A stretch of 64,000 nt of DNA, taken from Meandrina meandrites. Lineage: Eukaryota > Cnidaria > Anthozoa > Scleractinia > Meandrinidae. The position numbers and the translations under genes are program-made. Numbering within the stretch: the stretch's first letter is position 1; every line of letters starts with the position of its first letter. Below the pieces are notes generated by a model. That model saw only the letters and a list, made by a program, of their open reading frames with translations, was not told where the DNA came from and made no database searches. Below are positions 35,570-47,429 of the stretch, piece by piece. The DNA lies in contig OY855906.1 in assembly GCA_963693305.1 (NCBI GenBank), forward strand, positions 18,498,161 to 18,562,160. Reading direction: 5' to 3'.

Positions 35570-37414
35570 TTTTACAATCCTGAAGGACGAGCTTGCTGCA
35601 ATGGCAAATATAGCAAGGGAGCTGAAGGAGGGTTTGAAAAAGTATCATTCCCATCGTGTTTCTGAGCTGTCAGAATGACTTGAGGCTTGATTTGATGATA
35701 ATTCCTGGAATCAAGAAGATTACAGTCAAGATTCAATGCATCTGTTCTATCACTGGCCGCTGTTATCCAAATTGTGTCACAGTTCTGAAGTGCTTTTACA
35801 CAAGACAAAGTTGCACTGATCACATCCTGTGAAGTCTCTTGTGTACAGGTAGGAATGTACTGGTTTGATGTCAAAAGGGATTCTTGACAAGGTGTCAGCA
35901 TATTTGTTTGCTTTTCCAGGCCTGTACTTTATCTCAAAATTGCAATCAGCTGGCCCTGAGACCAAGTGATGTCCCATTGAATTAAGTTTCGCTGTCAATA
36001 AGACACACGTCCATGTAAACTGTGAATGGTACTGCATAGTACAGATAATCCCTGATCTGCTCACAGATAGCCCATTTTAAAGCTAAAAATTCTAACTTTC
36101 TGGAATGAAGGTGATAATTTCTCCCTGTGGGAGTGAGAGTTCTAGACCCACATCCTATGACATGCATTTTACCCGACTGTCGCTGATAAAGCACTGTCCC
36201 CAGTCCTTCGTTTGACATATCTCTGTGCAGAACAAATGGGAGATCATAATCTGGATAATCATCGTAACCATGACCAATCCTTGAGAGTGATGCTCCTTCC
36301 TGTACAAGCATTAACCTAACTATTGTACGCTTTTCCTCGGTAAGTTCTTCAAAGTCAACAGCAGTAATGTAGCTACATGGCTGTTCTTCATAGTTATTGT
36401 CACCGCCTCTATCAGTACATTGTTCTTGTTTGTCAGCATTTGGAGATTCTGCTACATGCCCACTGGAAGAATTTGCCTCTTTTAACTTCACTTCAAGAGG
36501 GGTGACTGATTTCACATGCTGAAGATGTCCTGGTGCTGTTCTTCCTTTCAAAGTGATGTCATGCTTTGTTGGATTTTCCATGCGGATGTTAACTCGGCAA
36601 GTGGAACCCCCTGCTACAGTTACTTGCGTTTCTGGTATCTTGCGGCTGCTAGGCCAAGATTGGTTTTTGGTCAGCTTCAAACAACACCGGTATCTTGCTA
36701 ACTGGATGTACTGCACCACAACACTAAACAGTAATAGACTGTCCTCGGAGAATTACATTGTCTTGCTTCCTTGTCCCAACAGTAAACAGGTCCTTTGCAG
36801 GTGCAGATTTTATGAGCTGAACAAGGGCCTCCACCTTTTCTCGCTTAACACCAGTTAAACTTGATGAAAGCACATCCACCATCGATCAGTCAGCTCTCGC
36901 CTGAGCACCACATTCAGACTGCTTATGATCTCTTCAATTACATTAAATCCAACAATGGGCATATCCAGAGTATCCTTGGCAACCAAAAATGGTGCTTAAA
37001 TGTGGTAAAAGTCCTCAGTAAGGTTAAAAGTCAGTTCCACCCCACTCTCAGGGTAGGTCAGTTCCATTCGCTGCCTTCAAATCAAGCCCATGCCTGCCCA
37101 ACAATTCTGCTATGTCTTGAATGTCACAACCTGGACAACATTGCCTCGACCAACTTCACAAAATAAATTGACACTTGAGCTCCCATATCCCAAAGGGCCT
37201 CAGTCTCTATTCCATTTAGCAAACATTTGACACTACACTTCTTCCCCACAAGACGACTCACCTGTGCATGCTCCTGTGGGGACAAATGGCTCACACGTCT
37301 TGTCTCTGTTTTCTCTACACTTTCGCTCTTCTAACGATGATAAGGCCTGACAGTGTTTTATGTTGTCTCCGGTGTTTCTGTTGACATTTCCCTCAAACAG
37401 TAGGTAATAGCTTC
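35570..37414 (-). pseudogene. Gypsy-like retroelement relic (protease, RNase H)
   Basis: On the minus strand, a retropepsin-like text with LNGIETEALWDMGAQVS lies near 37150-37235. An RNase H region reads HRDMSNEGLGTVLYQRQSG ... RKLEFLALKWAICEQIRDYL (about 36060-36240), with YRPGKANKYADTLSRIP at about 35905-35960. Stops and frameshifts are frequent. The element continues on the far side of the Copia insertion (42447 on). Confidence 0.7.
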
Positions 37415-37419
37415 ACAAC

Positions 37420-37635
37420 TGTTGTTATTCCGAATGTATTTGACGGTCGTTATTTAAATTGTAATGTATTTCACAGGAATTGTTAATTCACTTTATCATT
37501 GGTTAAGGCGTTTTTCCTTTTGTTATCCAACAATTGTTTTTTCCATTCAAATTAGCATTTATATATGTGTTGTATTTTTCCTTTCTGTGTATAACCGTTT
37601 TCGAGATAAAGTTGTTCGACGCTGTAAAAACATTA
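37420..37635 (+). repeat. Copia 5' LTR
   Basis: Starts TGTTGTTATTCC and ends AAAACATTA at 37635, judged by the matching target duplication. It is 28 bp longer than the 3' LTR because of a segment near 37500-37530 that is absent there. Confidence 0.85.
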
Positions 37636-37649
37636 GGTTATGGGCCCAG
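37636..37649 (+). other. Copia primer-binding site for an initiator-tRNA fragment
   Basis: GGTTATGGGCCCAG directly follows the 5' LTR. It is complementary to the anticodon stem-loop of initiator tRNA-Met rather than its 3' end, the half-tRNA priming known for Drosophila copia. Confidence 0.75.
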
Positions 37650-37779
37650 GAGAGTGTGGTTTGCTCAAGTTGAAATTGAGATGATCAGCGTCTGTGATTG
37701 ATTGGATTTTCGAGCGTAGGATCGAGCAGGCTTTTGAATTTGTGACGGATTTATTTTTAAACGGTTGTGTGAATCAAAC

Positions 37780-38580
37780 ATGGAGGAAAAGTGGTCGATC
37801 GACAAACTCAACGGAAGCAACTGGAACACTTGGAAATTTCAAATGAAACATTTACTGCTGGCGAAAGGATTATGGGGCTTGGTAGATGGATCAGAAGTCC
37901 TTGCAGACGACACCACGACAGCGGTGCAAGCCCTTTTTCGATCGAGGCTACAAAAAGCGTTCTCAACAATTGTGTTGGCGATTGATAGTGCTCAGCTTTA
38001 CTTGATCACCTCAAGCGAAGAACCGAAGCAAGCGTGGGATGCGTTAAGGAAACATTTTGAACGAGAGACACTCGCGAACAAACTATTTTTAAAGAAGCAG
38101 TATTTTCATTCCGAGATGAAAGAGGGTACATCGGTGGAACAACATTTGAAGCACATGAAGGACATCACCGATAAACTAGCAGCAATTGGGGCACCCATTT
38201 CCAAGGAGGATCAAGTTGTGACTTTATTAGGAAGTTTACAGAGAAGTTTCGCAACCCTTGTCACTGCTATCCAAGCTAGAATGGATGGAGTTAGCCTGGA
38301 TTATGTCCAGCAAGCACTCATTCACGAAGAAATTAAGCAATCTGAGCTATCCGGTCAGTTATTAGAAGCTGAGTCAGCACTGACGGGGGCCTTCAGGAGA
38401 GATATGCCACGCGATCAGCCAACATGTTTTAGATGCGGTACTGTGGGCCATGTTTGCCGTGATTGTCCACGTAATCAGCCTACATGTTTTGGATGCGGTG
38501 ATGTGGGCCACATTCGCCGTTATTGTCCCAAGAAATTTAAATGGCACAAAGCAAAAATGGCCAAGAGTGACGAGCGCTGA
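37780..38580 (+). CDS. Copia Gag with two CCHC zinc knuckles
   Basis: From the ATG at 37780 (MEEKWSIDKLNGSNW) the protein has the UBN2/Gag capsid-like region (AWDALRKHFERETLANKL, VEQHLKHMKDITDKL). Two CCHC knuckles follow, CFRCGTVGHVCRDC and CFGCGDVGHIRRYC. It ends at a TGA (38578-38580). The frame continues open into pol, so that TGA is probably a mutation in a single gag-pol frame. Confidence 0.85.
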   Translation: MEEKWSIDKLNGSNWNTWKFQMKHLLLAKGLWGLVDGSEVLADDTTTAVQALFRSRLQKAFSTIVLAIDSAQLYLITSSEEPKQAWDALRKHFERETLANKLFLKKQYFHSEMKEGTSVEQHLKHMKDITDKLAAIGAPISKEDQVVTLLGSLQRSFATLVTAIQARMDGVSLDYVQQALIHEEIKQSELSGQLLEAESALTGAFRRDMPRDQPTCFRCGTVGHVCRDCPRNQPTCFGCGDVGHIRRYCPKKFKWHKAKMAKSDER

Positions 38581-39459
38581 CCAAAAAATTCTGACTTCGA
38601 AGGTGAAGATGTTTATGCTACTGCGTTTATGGCGTCTGTTGAGAGCGTGGAGTCTGCGGAGAAGAAATGTAGTCCATGGGTTATCGACTCGGGTGCATCA
38701 AGTCATATGATGAAAGCAAAGCACGTTATGGTGAATTTTCAGGAATTTGACAAGCCTGAAAATGTTGCGCTGGGTGGTGGTCGTGTTGTGAAAGCGTTGG
38801 GGTCTGGAAGCGTACAAATGAATATGCTGTTTGAAGCAACTGAATCCAAGAAAGCAGTTTTGTATGATGTGCTGTACGTGCCTAAACTCACTTGCAACCT
38901 TTTTTCTGTAAGAGCTGCAGTTGCTAAGGGCAACGCTGTAGAGTTTGGTCCGCAAAAATGTTGTATCTGGGATGAAAATGGAAAGCTTTGTGGAATGGGC
39001 TCACTGGCTGATAAACTCTATCAACTAGACTGTCAAGTTGTTCCTACTGCGGACACTGGGTACGCCTCAGTTGCGTCATCTCAAGGTAGCGACTTATGGC
39101 ATCAACGTCTTGGACATGTACATGAGCCACGCCTCAAGAAATGTGTGGAGAGTGAATCTGTACAAGGGATTGACATCAAGAAAATGACTGAACTGTCCTT
39201 CTGTGAAGGATGTTTGGCTGGGAAGATGTGTAGAAAACCGTTTCCCGCAGTGGGAGAGATCCGGTCGACACGGAGACTACAGCTTGTGCACAGTGACGTC
39301 TGCGGTCCAATGCACACGCCCTCGATTGGAGGAGCAAAGTATTTTGTTACGTTTATTGATGACTACACTCGGTACTGTGCTGTATACTTCATGAAACACA
39401 AGTCAGAAGTGTTTGATAAGTTTATAGAATTTGAAGCCTCAGTTACCAATGATGTCTGA
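38581..39459 (+). pseudogene. Copia pol part 1: protease and integrase N-terminal part
   Basis: In the same frame as gag. It holds the aspartic protease motif WVIDSGASSHMM, the GAG-pre-integrase zinc region (LWHQRLGHVHEPRLKKCVE, FCEGCLAGKM) and the start of the integrase core (LVHSDVCGPM, FVTFIDDYTRYCAVYFM). It is closed by an in-frame TGA at 39457-39459, after which the frame continues. Confidence 0.85.
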
Positions 39460-40860
39460 AAGGCAATAGGAACTTTGCGAACGGACAATGACGGCGAGTA
39501 TTTGTCTACTGAATTACAGAGCTATCTGAAAGAGAAAGGAATTAGACATGAACTGACAGTACCACACTCACCCCAACAGAATGGTGTAGCAGAAAGAATG
39601 AATCGGACTTTGGTCGAGTCAGCACGTTCGATGATTGCGCATGCGGCATTATCGAACATCTTTTGGGCTGAAGCCATCTCTACAGCTGCTTATGTGAGAA
39701 ACCGCCTTCCTATGACGGCGCTTAAAGAGAATGAAACTCCTTATGAGAGGTGGTATGGAAGGAAACCAGATGTGAGCCACTTACGTGTATTTGGGTGTAT
39801 GGCTTATGCCCACGTACCTGACAGTGAACAACGGAAGCTTGACAAGAAGTCGAAGAAGATGCGTTTCGTGGGCTACAGTTTAGCGTCAAAGGGATATCGA
39901 CTTTTTGATGAGACAAACCGAAAGATGTATATCCGGAGAGATGTGGAGTTCAATGAAAACGATTTCGGTCAGAAGCAAGCCATGACAACAGAGCCAGACC
40001 CAAGGTGCGAGGAAGCGAAGCAAAATGAGGTACCCCCTAGAAAAGATGAAGAAGGAGAACAAGGAGAAATGAAGAAATTAGAAGAAGACACGCTGGAAGA
40101 ACCTCGACAGTCTGTAAGAACACGAAAAGCACCAGTCAGATATGGCTATGATGAATACGCAGATACGGCAACTCACCACGTACATCATGTCGCCTATCAT
40201 CTTTCTGAGATTGACGAACCCACAACTATGCAAGAAGCAAGATTAAGTGATCACGCTGCAGAATGGAAAGTCGCTAGAGATTCAGAATACAATTTGCTGA
40301 TTGAAAACAAGACGTGGGAGTTGGTTGAATTAGCCCCAGGTCGGAAAGCTGTTGGGTGCAAATGGGTGTTTAAACTGAAACACGCTGGGGACGGTACAGT
40401 GGAACGATTCAAAGCACGCCTAGTGGCCAAGGGTTACGCCCAGAAATATGGAATTGACTATGATGAAACTTTTTCACCCGTAGTTCGTTTCTCTCCAATA
40501 CGTTTCTTGTTAGCGTTTGCAGTTCAGAATGATTTGCTGATTCACCAGATGGACGTAGAAACCGCTTTTCTCAATGGTAAACTCGATGAAGAAATTTACA
40601 TGCAGCAACCAGAAGGCTACATGAAGCCTGGGGAGGAGCATTTGGTATGCAAGCTAGAGAAGTTGCTGTATGGGTTAAAGCAGTCTTGTTGGAACAAAGC
40701 TTTTCGGGAATGTATTGAGAAGATTGGCTTCATTCAAGCCTCGGCAGATCCCTGTGTGTTCATCAGAAAGGATGCATTGACTATCATTGGAGTTCACGTT
40801 GATGATCTGATGATACTAGCTAGAAACATGACGGAGATAAGAGTGTCAAGGACAGCCTAA
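39460..40860 (+). pseudogene. Copia pol part 2: integrase end and reverse transcriptase
   Basis: It continues the integrase (RTDNDGEYLSTEL, HSPQQNGVAERMNRTL), then RVT_2 with KARLVAKGYAQKYGIDYDET, QMDVETAFLNGKLDEEIYM and the catalytic VDDL. It stops at a TAA (40858-40860) caused by a frame change. RNase H follows in another frame. Confidence 0.85.
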
Positions 40861-42234
40861 AGTTGCAGTTTAAGAGGAAGGACATGGGGGAGCTGCATTA
40901 CTATGTCGGAGCCTGTATTGTTCAAGATGTGAAAAACAAGCAAGTTCATGTTTATCAAGGGCAGTACACCGAAAAGATGCTCGAGAAGTATGGGCAAACA
41001 GAAGCGAAACCGGTGTCTACACCTGATTTGAACGTCAAGCTGCAAAAGGAAGATGGTTTTAGCAGACCGGTTGATGCGACCTCGTACCAGTCAATGGTTG
41101 GAAGCCTACTTTATGCTGCAATCGCAACTCGTCCAGACATCGCCCAAGCAATGGGAGTTGTCTCAAAGTTCTGTGCCAATCCTACACAAAATCATTTAAC
41201 AGCAGCAAAGCGGATCCTCAGATATCTGAAAGCAACTGCATATCTTGGTTTGAGTTACAAGAAGTGTGCTAATGGAAATTTGATCGGTTACTCAGATGCA
41301 GATTGGGTGGGAGATATAGATGACCGTCATTCCACTTCAGGAAACGTGTTCTCATTTGCGTGTGGAGCAGTGAGTTGGTTAAGCAAAAAACAGGCTACCG
41401 TTGCATTGTTGACAGCAGAAGCAGAGTATGTAGCCCTAAGTACGGCCACTCAGGAAGCAATTTGGCTTTGAAGGTTGTTGGCAGACGTAGGAGAACCTCC
41501 AGAGGGGCCAACTGAGATATATGAAGACAACCAAGGGGCTATTTCAATGGCTAAGAATCCCGTGGGCCATGCCAGAAACACGCACATCGATATACGTTAC
41601 CACTTCATTCGCAAAGGAGTACAGCAAAGCGGATCCTCAGATATCTGAAAGCAACTGCATATCTTGGTTTGAGTTACAAGAAGTGTGCTAATGGAAATTT
41701 GATCAGTTACTCAAAGCAACTGCATATCTTGGTTTGAGTTACAAGAAGTGTGCTAATGGAAATTTGATCGATTACTCAGATGCAGATTGGGTGGGAGATA
41801 TAGATGACCGTCATTCCACTTCAGGAAACGTGTTCTCATTTGCGTGTGGAGCAGTGAGTTGGTTAAGCAAAAAACAGGCTACCGTTGCATTGTTGACAGC
41901 AGAAGCAGAGTATGTAGCCCTAAGTACGGCCACTCAGGAAGCAATTTGGCTTTGAAGGTTGTTGGCAGACGTAGGAGAACCTCCAGAGGGGCCAACTGAG
42001 ATATATGAAGACAACCAAGGGGCTATTTCAATGGCTAAGAATCCCGTGGGCCATGCCAGAAACACGCACATCGATATACGTTACCACTTCATTCGCAAAG
42101 GAGTACAGGACGGAGCAATCGCCTTGAAATACATTGCTACTGACGAGATGATTGCTGACATCCTGACGAAATCTTTGCCTAAGCATCGCTTTCAGAAACT
42201 TGTTACTGAGCTAGGCATGAAAACTGTCAAATAA
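40861..42234 (+). pseudogene. Copia pol part 3: RT end and RNase H with internal duplication
   Basis: The frame from 40863 covers the RT thumb and RNase H (YSDADWVGDIDDRHSTSG, AEAEYVALSTATQEAIWL). Segment 41204-41622 is repeated from 41623 to about 42108, with an extra short repeat at about 41690-41755. Both copies carry the same in-frame TGA (41469-41471, 41953-41955), so the stop is older than the duplication. The C-terminus ends at 42234. Confidence 0.85.
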
Positions 42235-42253
42235 GCAACGTCAAAAGTGGGAG

Positions 42254-42441
42254 TGTTGTTATTCCGAAAGTATTTGACGGTTGTTATTTAAATTGTAATG
42301 TATTTCACAGGAATTGTTAATTCAGTTTATCATTAACAATTGTTTTTTCCATTCGAATTAGCATTTATATATGTGTTGTATTTTTCCTTTCTGTGTATAG
42401 CCGTTTTCGAGATAAAGTTGTTTGACGCTGTAAAAACATTA
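42254..42441 (+). repeat. Copia 3' LTR
   Basis: 188 bp, matching the 5' LTR with a few substitutions and a 28-bp gap. Followed by the target duplication ACAAC. Confidence 0.85.
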
Positions 42442-42446
42442 ACAAC

Positions 42447-42650
42447 TACTGCATTGCTTGAATTAGAAAATGCCCTCTTTGTTTCCACAGAACTTGCAGG
42501 CATGATGGGACTAGAGTGCTTCAGCTACACCCTGTCCCACTGATGCAGCCTCCTCTCGTTTGATCCCCTTCTACACCTGATTGCAAAATGATCTGTTGAA
42601 CCACACTTGACCAATAATCGCAGTTGTCCACACCTGCTAAACTGCGTGCA
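42447..42650 (-). pseudogene. Gypsy-like Gag nucleocapsid relic
   Basis: The minus strand reads a zinc-knuckle-like CGQLRLLVKCGSTDHFAIRC near 42575-42640. With the protease remnant beyond the Copia insertion, it marks one Gypsy-like element split by Copia. Confidence 0.5.
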
Positions 42651-42652
42651 TT

Positions 42653-43170
42653 TCATATGCTATGAGGAAACTGTGACTGGTTAGCAGATGCTACTGGGGC
42701 ACTGACCCTTTTAAAGGCTTCTTTCGGAGAGGCAAGGTTGGACGGCACTGCTTCCAGTGCTGTTACTGAAGTATTTGGCTTTTGGCCCTTACTACTGTCA
42801 CTTACTACTGTCACTCTTGGGTGCTTGACTTGAATTTGGCTGGGGTTGGACATCTTTGGGAGTTGACAAAAGGAATCCTGAAAAAAAGCTGGTTTGTCTT
42901 TATTTGGAGTGTAGATATTGCCCAGGGAAAACCACCTTTTATTTACTTTGATGTCACATATAATGAAGCGCCCTGATGGATCAATGAAAGTTTCTGAATT
43001 TGTAAATTGAAACTGTTGTTGAAAAGAAGGCATACTCCTGCTTCATTGCTACTATAGGTGCTAAGAATAGTTTGGTAGCCCCATTGTGAGGCCCATAAGT
43101 GATTTGAATTTTCAATACAGTGTACCTCTTGCAGCATATAAATCTTGAAAATTGTTTTCATCAAAGCCAA
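42653..43170 (-). pseudogene. LINE endonuclease fragment (L1/Tx1-like)
   Basis: Minus-strand text MLQEVHCIENSNHLWASQWG, then FIDPSGRFIICDIKVNKRWF and NIYTPNKDKPAFFQDSF. These are APE-type endonuclease segments of an L1-like ORF2, broken by frameshifts. They resemble the fragment at 44403-45040. Confidence 0.65.
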
Positions 43171-43496
43171 TTTAACACCTCTCTGTGTTTTACATTACCT
43201 CTAAGTCCCCTGTGAATATCCAACACTATTGCAAGTTGGAGTAGGCTCAGAAGGTTTGCGTGGTTTGACTTAAGAATTGGCTAATTTTCAAACAACTTTA
43301 ATCATGAGAAAACATCAACATTGCTGCCATCTTGTGAAGGTGTGCTCGTGCACTCACAATTTCATAATGCATTGCGATCTTAAAGCGTGACACGATGTCA
43401 CAACATCCGTAACCCTTCCCCCTGTTTACCATGTGGAAGATGCGAGGGTGTGAGGGGTTCCTCGAAATCCCTACTTGACACAAACGACTGTGGTCT

Positions 43497-44406
43497 TCAG
43501 TTAAGAATCATTTTAACTTCGATTACCACAGTCATCAATTCTTCGTAGGTAAGTGTGGCTCCACTGATAGTCTTCTTTAGACATCTCTTTACTGATCTCA
43601 CAAGTGTCTCAAATACTCCACCCCACCATGGTGCTTTCTCAAGGTTGAATGTCCACTTCATATGTTCCTTTGCAAAATGTTGCTTCACTCCAGGGTCATT
43701 CAGTATTCTTGTGATTTGTCGTGTAGTGGGCTTGATAGTTTTCCCATTGTCAGACACTACTGCTAAAGGTCTTCCTTGCCTCGCTGTAAATCTCCTAAAA
43801 CTTCTCAGGAATGCTTTGGTTGTCAGATCTGGTACGAGATGCAAATGGTAGCTCGGGTAACACAACATGTTTAGAGACAGATCCACACCTTCTGTTGAGG
43901 ACTGTATAGAGTGGGCCTGCATAGTCAACTCCGATATAGGTAAACAGTGGCTCCTCCTTTACTCTGAACTCTGGAAGAGGTGGCGGCAGCGGCACCTTGA
44001 ATGGTCCTCACTCAAGTTTTCGGCACACAACACACCGATGCAACAGCTTTCTCACGACCTGTCTGCCCTGAACGATCCAAAATCTTGATCTCAATTCAGT
44101 TAGGGTTGACTTCACACCACCATGCATTACTCGTTTGTGGCTTTCTCTTACAAAGAGGGATGTGATATGATGACTCTTGTTTAACAGAATTGAGTACTTT
44201 GTTGAAGAGGGTAACAAACATCCCATACATCTCACGATTCCATGCTCATCTGTGAATAGGCCAAACTGATGTGTCCAAATTTCAAATTTAGGATTCTTGC
44301 TCAAGGAACTCTGCATTTCCTTCATCCAAAGTGTTTCCGCTGCTGCTATATCTTGACTTGTCAGCTCTTTTTGCATTTGCACATTCTTCTGTAACTTTGA
44401 TTTCAT
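43497..44406 (-). pseudogene. BEL/Pao integrase fragment
   Basis: The N-terminal zinc-binding part (HKRVMHGGVKSTLTELRSRF, LLHRCVVCRKLE, 44008-44130) is followed by the integrase core (VVSDNGKTIKPTTRQI, HMKWTFNLEKAPWWGGVFE, 43500-43780). PWWGGxxE is characteristic of BEL/Pao integrases. Several frame changes. Confidence 0.75.
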
Positions 44407-45040
44407 GATAGCCTGCAGCTGATGAGGAAGAAATCAAGACGGCAAGATATTTCGGTGTTACACCTTCTCCAAGTGTATCGTGTTATGAGCGGATTTCGGT
44501 CACGCCAGACGTCGCCTACGTCAAGATTTATTTGAACTTTTCTTATTTCAGCCAATGCCTTTGTATGGGAGGTGCTGGCGTTGCCCCCTTGTTTGTCTAA
44601 CTCCACATTTAAAACCAAATTGAAATCTCTGCCCATGACAATATTGTCGCAATCAAAATCATGCATTTGATTTGTAATGTTTTGAAAGAAACAAGGGTCA
44701 TCCTTGTTCGGAGCGTAAAGATTAGCTAATGTGAAACATAGGTTGGCGGCTTTAATATGTAAGATAATAAAGCGGCCTCCTGGATCTATGTACTCCTTGC
44801 TTAATACAAAATTGAAATTGTTTTTAAATAGAATAGCCACAGCGGGTTTTCGACTACTGTTGCACCCAAAGAATGCTTTATAGCCCCATTTGTTTTGCCA
44901 CAGGTCTTGTTTTTCATTTGTGCAGTGCACTTCCTGTAGAAAGAAAACTTAGAAGTTTTTCTCTCTAAGCCATTGGAACGTTTCTTGACGTTTCGCTTCC
45001 CCTGATAAACCTCTCATGTTCAAAGAGCAAATATTTAAGA
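44403..45040 (-). pseudogene. LINE endonuclease fragment (L1/Tx1-like), second copy
   Basis: It begins near 45040 with ICSLNMRGLSGEAKRQETF, then (after a stop) LQEVHCTNEKQDLWQNKWG and LANLYAPNKDDPCFFQ, and includes the site motif GRDFNLVLN. It is the endonuclease of an inverted, truncated element lying head-to-head with the LINE at 45265. Confidence 0.7.
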
Positions 45041-45264
45041 AGTGTGATAGTGAAAACAATTATCCTGCTTTAGAATCCACTCAACCAAAACATAGCCGCC
45101 ATTAAATAGAGAGACTAATAATAGACCTATTGTGAACAATGTAAACAACATGTAGAAAAAGAACAAGAACAAACAAGGAGACTGGTGAGGAATGGCTGCC
45201 GAGTAGACGGCCTTTTAAAGCTCCTTGGGTTTCTCGAAATTTATCGCTCAAATTATCCTAACCT

Positions 45265-46158
45265 ATGGACAGCCCTTCACTATCTGGTAAAAGAAAAGTT
45301 AGTTTGATTTCACCTAACAGTGTTAAGTCTTCTCCGGCGGAAAAAAGGACACGAGAAGAAGAATTCTGCGAAGTTAGCGAGAACGACGAAGCGATTACCG
45401 CTCTTGACATGGCTGGAGACTTAGCCACGAAGATGGATTTGGCATTATCTAAGTTGGAGAAACTTGATACGATTGAAAAACGCCTGGACAGCGTGATTGC
45501 CTCTATCTCCAGCATTGAAGAAACTGTCGGCCGTCTCGATAAGGACGTTTTAACTTTGAAGAAGAAGACCAGTGACGCCGAGACGAGGGTCAACGAACTC
45601 AAGGAAGGGGCAAAATTTAATGAAACAGAACTTTCTGACGTCAAGTGCGACACTAAGAAAGCCCAGTTCGATACCGAAGAACTAAGAAAGCAAGTTCTGT
45701 ATCTGGAAGCCTATAGCAGGCGAGAGAACTTGAAGTTTGCTGGAATACCGGAAAATATTCCTGAAGGTCAACAGATGGAAAACACTAAAGAGCTAGTATA
45801 CGAGTTCCTGGAGAAAGAACTAAAAATTGCCAATCCGCGAGACCGTACTGAATTTCAAAGAATTCACCAGCTGGGGAAGCCGAGTTGGAAGGGTCCGCGA
45901 CTCATCATCGCCAGATTTCTGAGGTTTAGCGACCGAGAAGAAGTTTTGAGTCAAGCCCGCGCTAATCCGGGATTAAAAGAAAAAGATTTGTATGTGTACG
46001 ATGACCTGCCGAAGGATCTGTACGACTTGAGGAAGAAGCAAGTAGAAAAGTTAAAGCAAGCAAAGAAGAATGGTTTCTCTGCTCGCTTCAGCAAGTCACA
46101 ACCGGATAAACTTTTTGTAAATGGTAAACATATTGCTCCGGATGAACCTATTTCATAG
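45265..46158 (+). CDS. LINE ORF1 (L1-type RNA-binding protein)
   Basis: A 297-aa intact frame: basic N-terminus, a long coiled coil (about residues 60-150, LEKLDTIEKRLDSVIASI), then an RRM-like domain (YSRRENLKFAGIPENIPEG) and a C-terminal domain (GPRLIIARFLRFSDREEVL). This is the L1 ORF1p / Transposase_22 architecture, a trimeric RNA chaperone. Confidence 0.85.
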   Translation: MDSPSLSGKRKVSLISPNSVKSSPAEKRTREEEFCEVSENDEAITALDMAGDLATKMDLALSKLEKLDTIEKRLDSVIASISSIEETVGRLDKDVLTLKKKTSDAETRVNELKEGAKFNETELSDVKCDTKKAQFDTEELRKQVLYLEAYSRRENLKFAGIPENIPEGQQMENTKELVYEFLEKELKIANPRDRTEFQRIHQLGKPSWKGPRLIIARFLRFSDREEVLSQARANPGLKEKDLYVYDDLPKDLYDLRKKQVEKLKQAKKNGFSARFSKSQPDKLFVNGKHIAPDEPIS

Positions 46159-46606
46159 ATTTTCTGACGTTATTGTTTTTTGTTTTCTTTTTCTGCTATG
46201 ATAATTTCTTAATTTTGCCAGAAACAACTTTTGTTTCAATTCAAATTAGATAGCACCTAATAGAACACACCTCGTAGAATGATATGTTAATTAATAGGCT
46301 AGTCGAAATATGCTTTTGTAAATAAGAAGCCACCTCGATGGAGCATACCATCTAGCACGCCACTCGGTAAGAGTTAATAGGATGCCCACACATCGCGCTT
46401 TGGGGCTGTTGGTGAGTAGAATGTCCAAGTATATTATATGTGTTTTTTTTGTGTTGTAATTACTTCTTATATCTTTATTTATGTTCCTCCCTTTGGGGAA
46501 TCTTTGTTTACTTCGACCCTGTTATTTTAACTCGAACTGCGCATAGGTATGTTCTCTTTCGCCTTTACTCACTTATAATGTTCTTAGTCGTTGTCACTCT
46601 ATTCAC

Positions 46607-47416
46607 TTGTATTATTGTCAAAACTTCGAAGCGGCGGAGGTAGATTTTAAGATGGTTTCTTTGAATGCTCGAGGGATTCGTGACTTTTATAAGAGAAAAT
46701 CAATTTTTACTTGGATTGAAAAACAAAAAGCAGATATTGCGTTCCTACAAGAAACATACAGCACACCGGAAGTTGTCAGCGAATGGAAATTTCAGTACAG
46801 GGGACAAATGTTTTACTCTCACGGCTCCAACCACAGTAGAGGAGTTCTTGTACTTATTAGTGAGACACTTCAATTTGATGTAATATCTTTGAAAGAAGAT
46901 ATTCACGGCCGTTTTATCGCTATACAAGCTCTTGTCCAGGAAGCGCCCTTCTTATTACTTAATTTATACGCACCTACAAAATGCTCAGAGCAATGCGACT
47001 TTTTCGAAATAATATCAGTTCTGGAAGATATGAATACAGATTCCAGTTACAAAATCATATTGGGTGGTGATTTTAACGTTCATTTTAACTCGGCTCTTGA
47101 TAATTTAGGAGGAAGGATGGTTGCCAAATCTTCAGTCCAAAACATTAAAGAACTCATGCTCGCACATGATCTGGTTGATATATGGCGATTACAAAACCCC
47201 GAAACCAAGCAAGTCACCTGGTCTCAAAAAAACCCTCCCATCAAGCGTCGCTTAGACTACTGGCTTACAAGTGACTCTATTCAAGATTACATCTCTAAAA
47301 CTAATATTATTCCTGCAATTAAGTCAGACCATTCAGCCATAATCCTTAAACAGCTTCAAAGATCGTCCTTTTGGGCCATCGTACTGGAAATTCAACTCCA
47401 GTCTTCTCAACGATGA
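46607..47416 (+). pseudogene. LINE ORF2 endonuclease domain
   Basis: An APE-like endonuclease with SLNARGIRDFYKR, FLQETYST, LLNLYAPTK, GGDFNVHFN and SDHSAI in the expected order. The frame breaks at 47416 and resumes at 47430. Confidence 0.85.
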
Positions 47417-47429
47417 GGAATATGTTAGT

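Larger units (their letters stand above)
37420..42441 (+). mobile_element. Copia (Ty1-type) LTR retrotransposon, degraded
   Basis: Two LTRs (37420-37635 and 42254-42441), a 5-bp target duplication ACAAC (37415-37419 and 42442-42446), a primer site, a polypurine tract (AAAAGTGGGAG before 42254), and gag and pol in Copia order (protease, integrase, RT, RNase H). It is inserted in a minus-strand Gypsy relic. In-frame TGA codons, a frameshift and an internal duplication make it non-functional. Confidence 0.93.
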
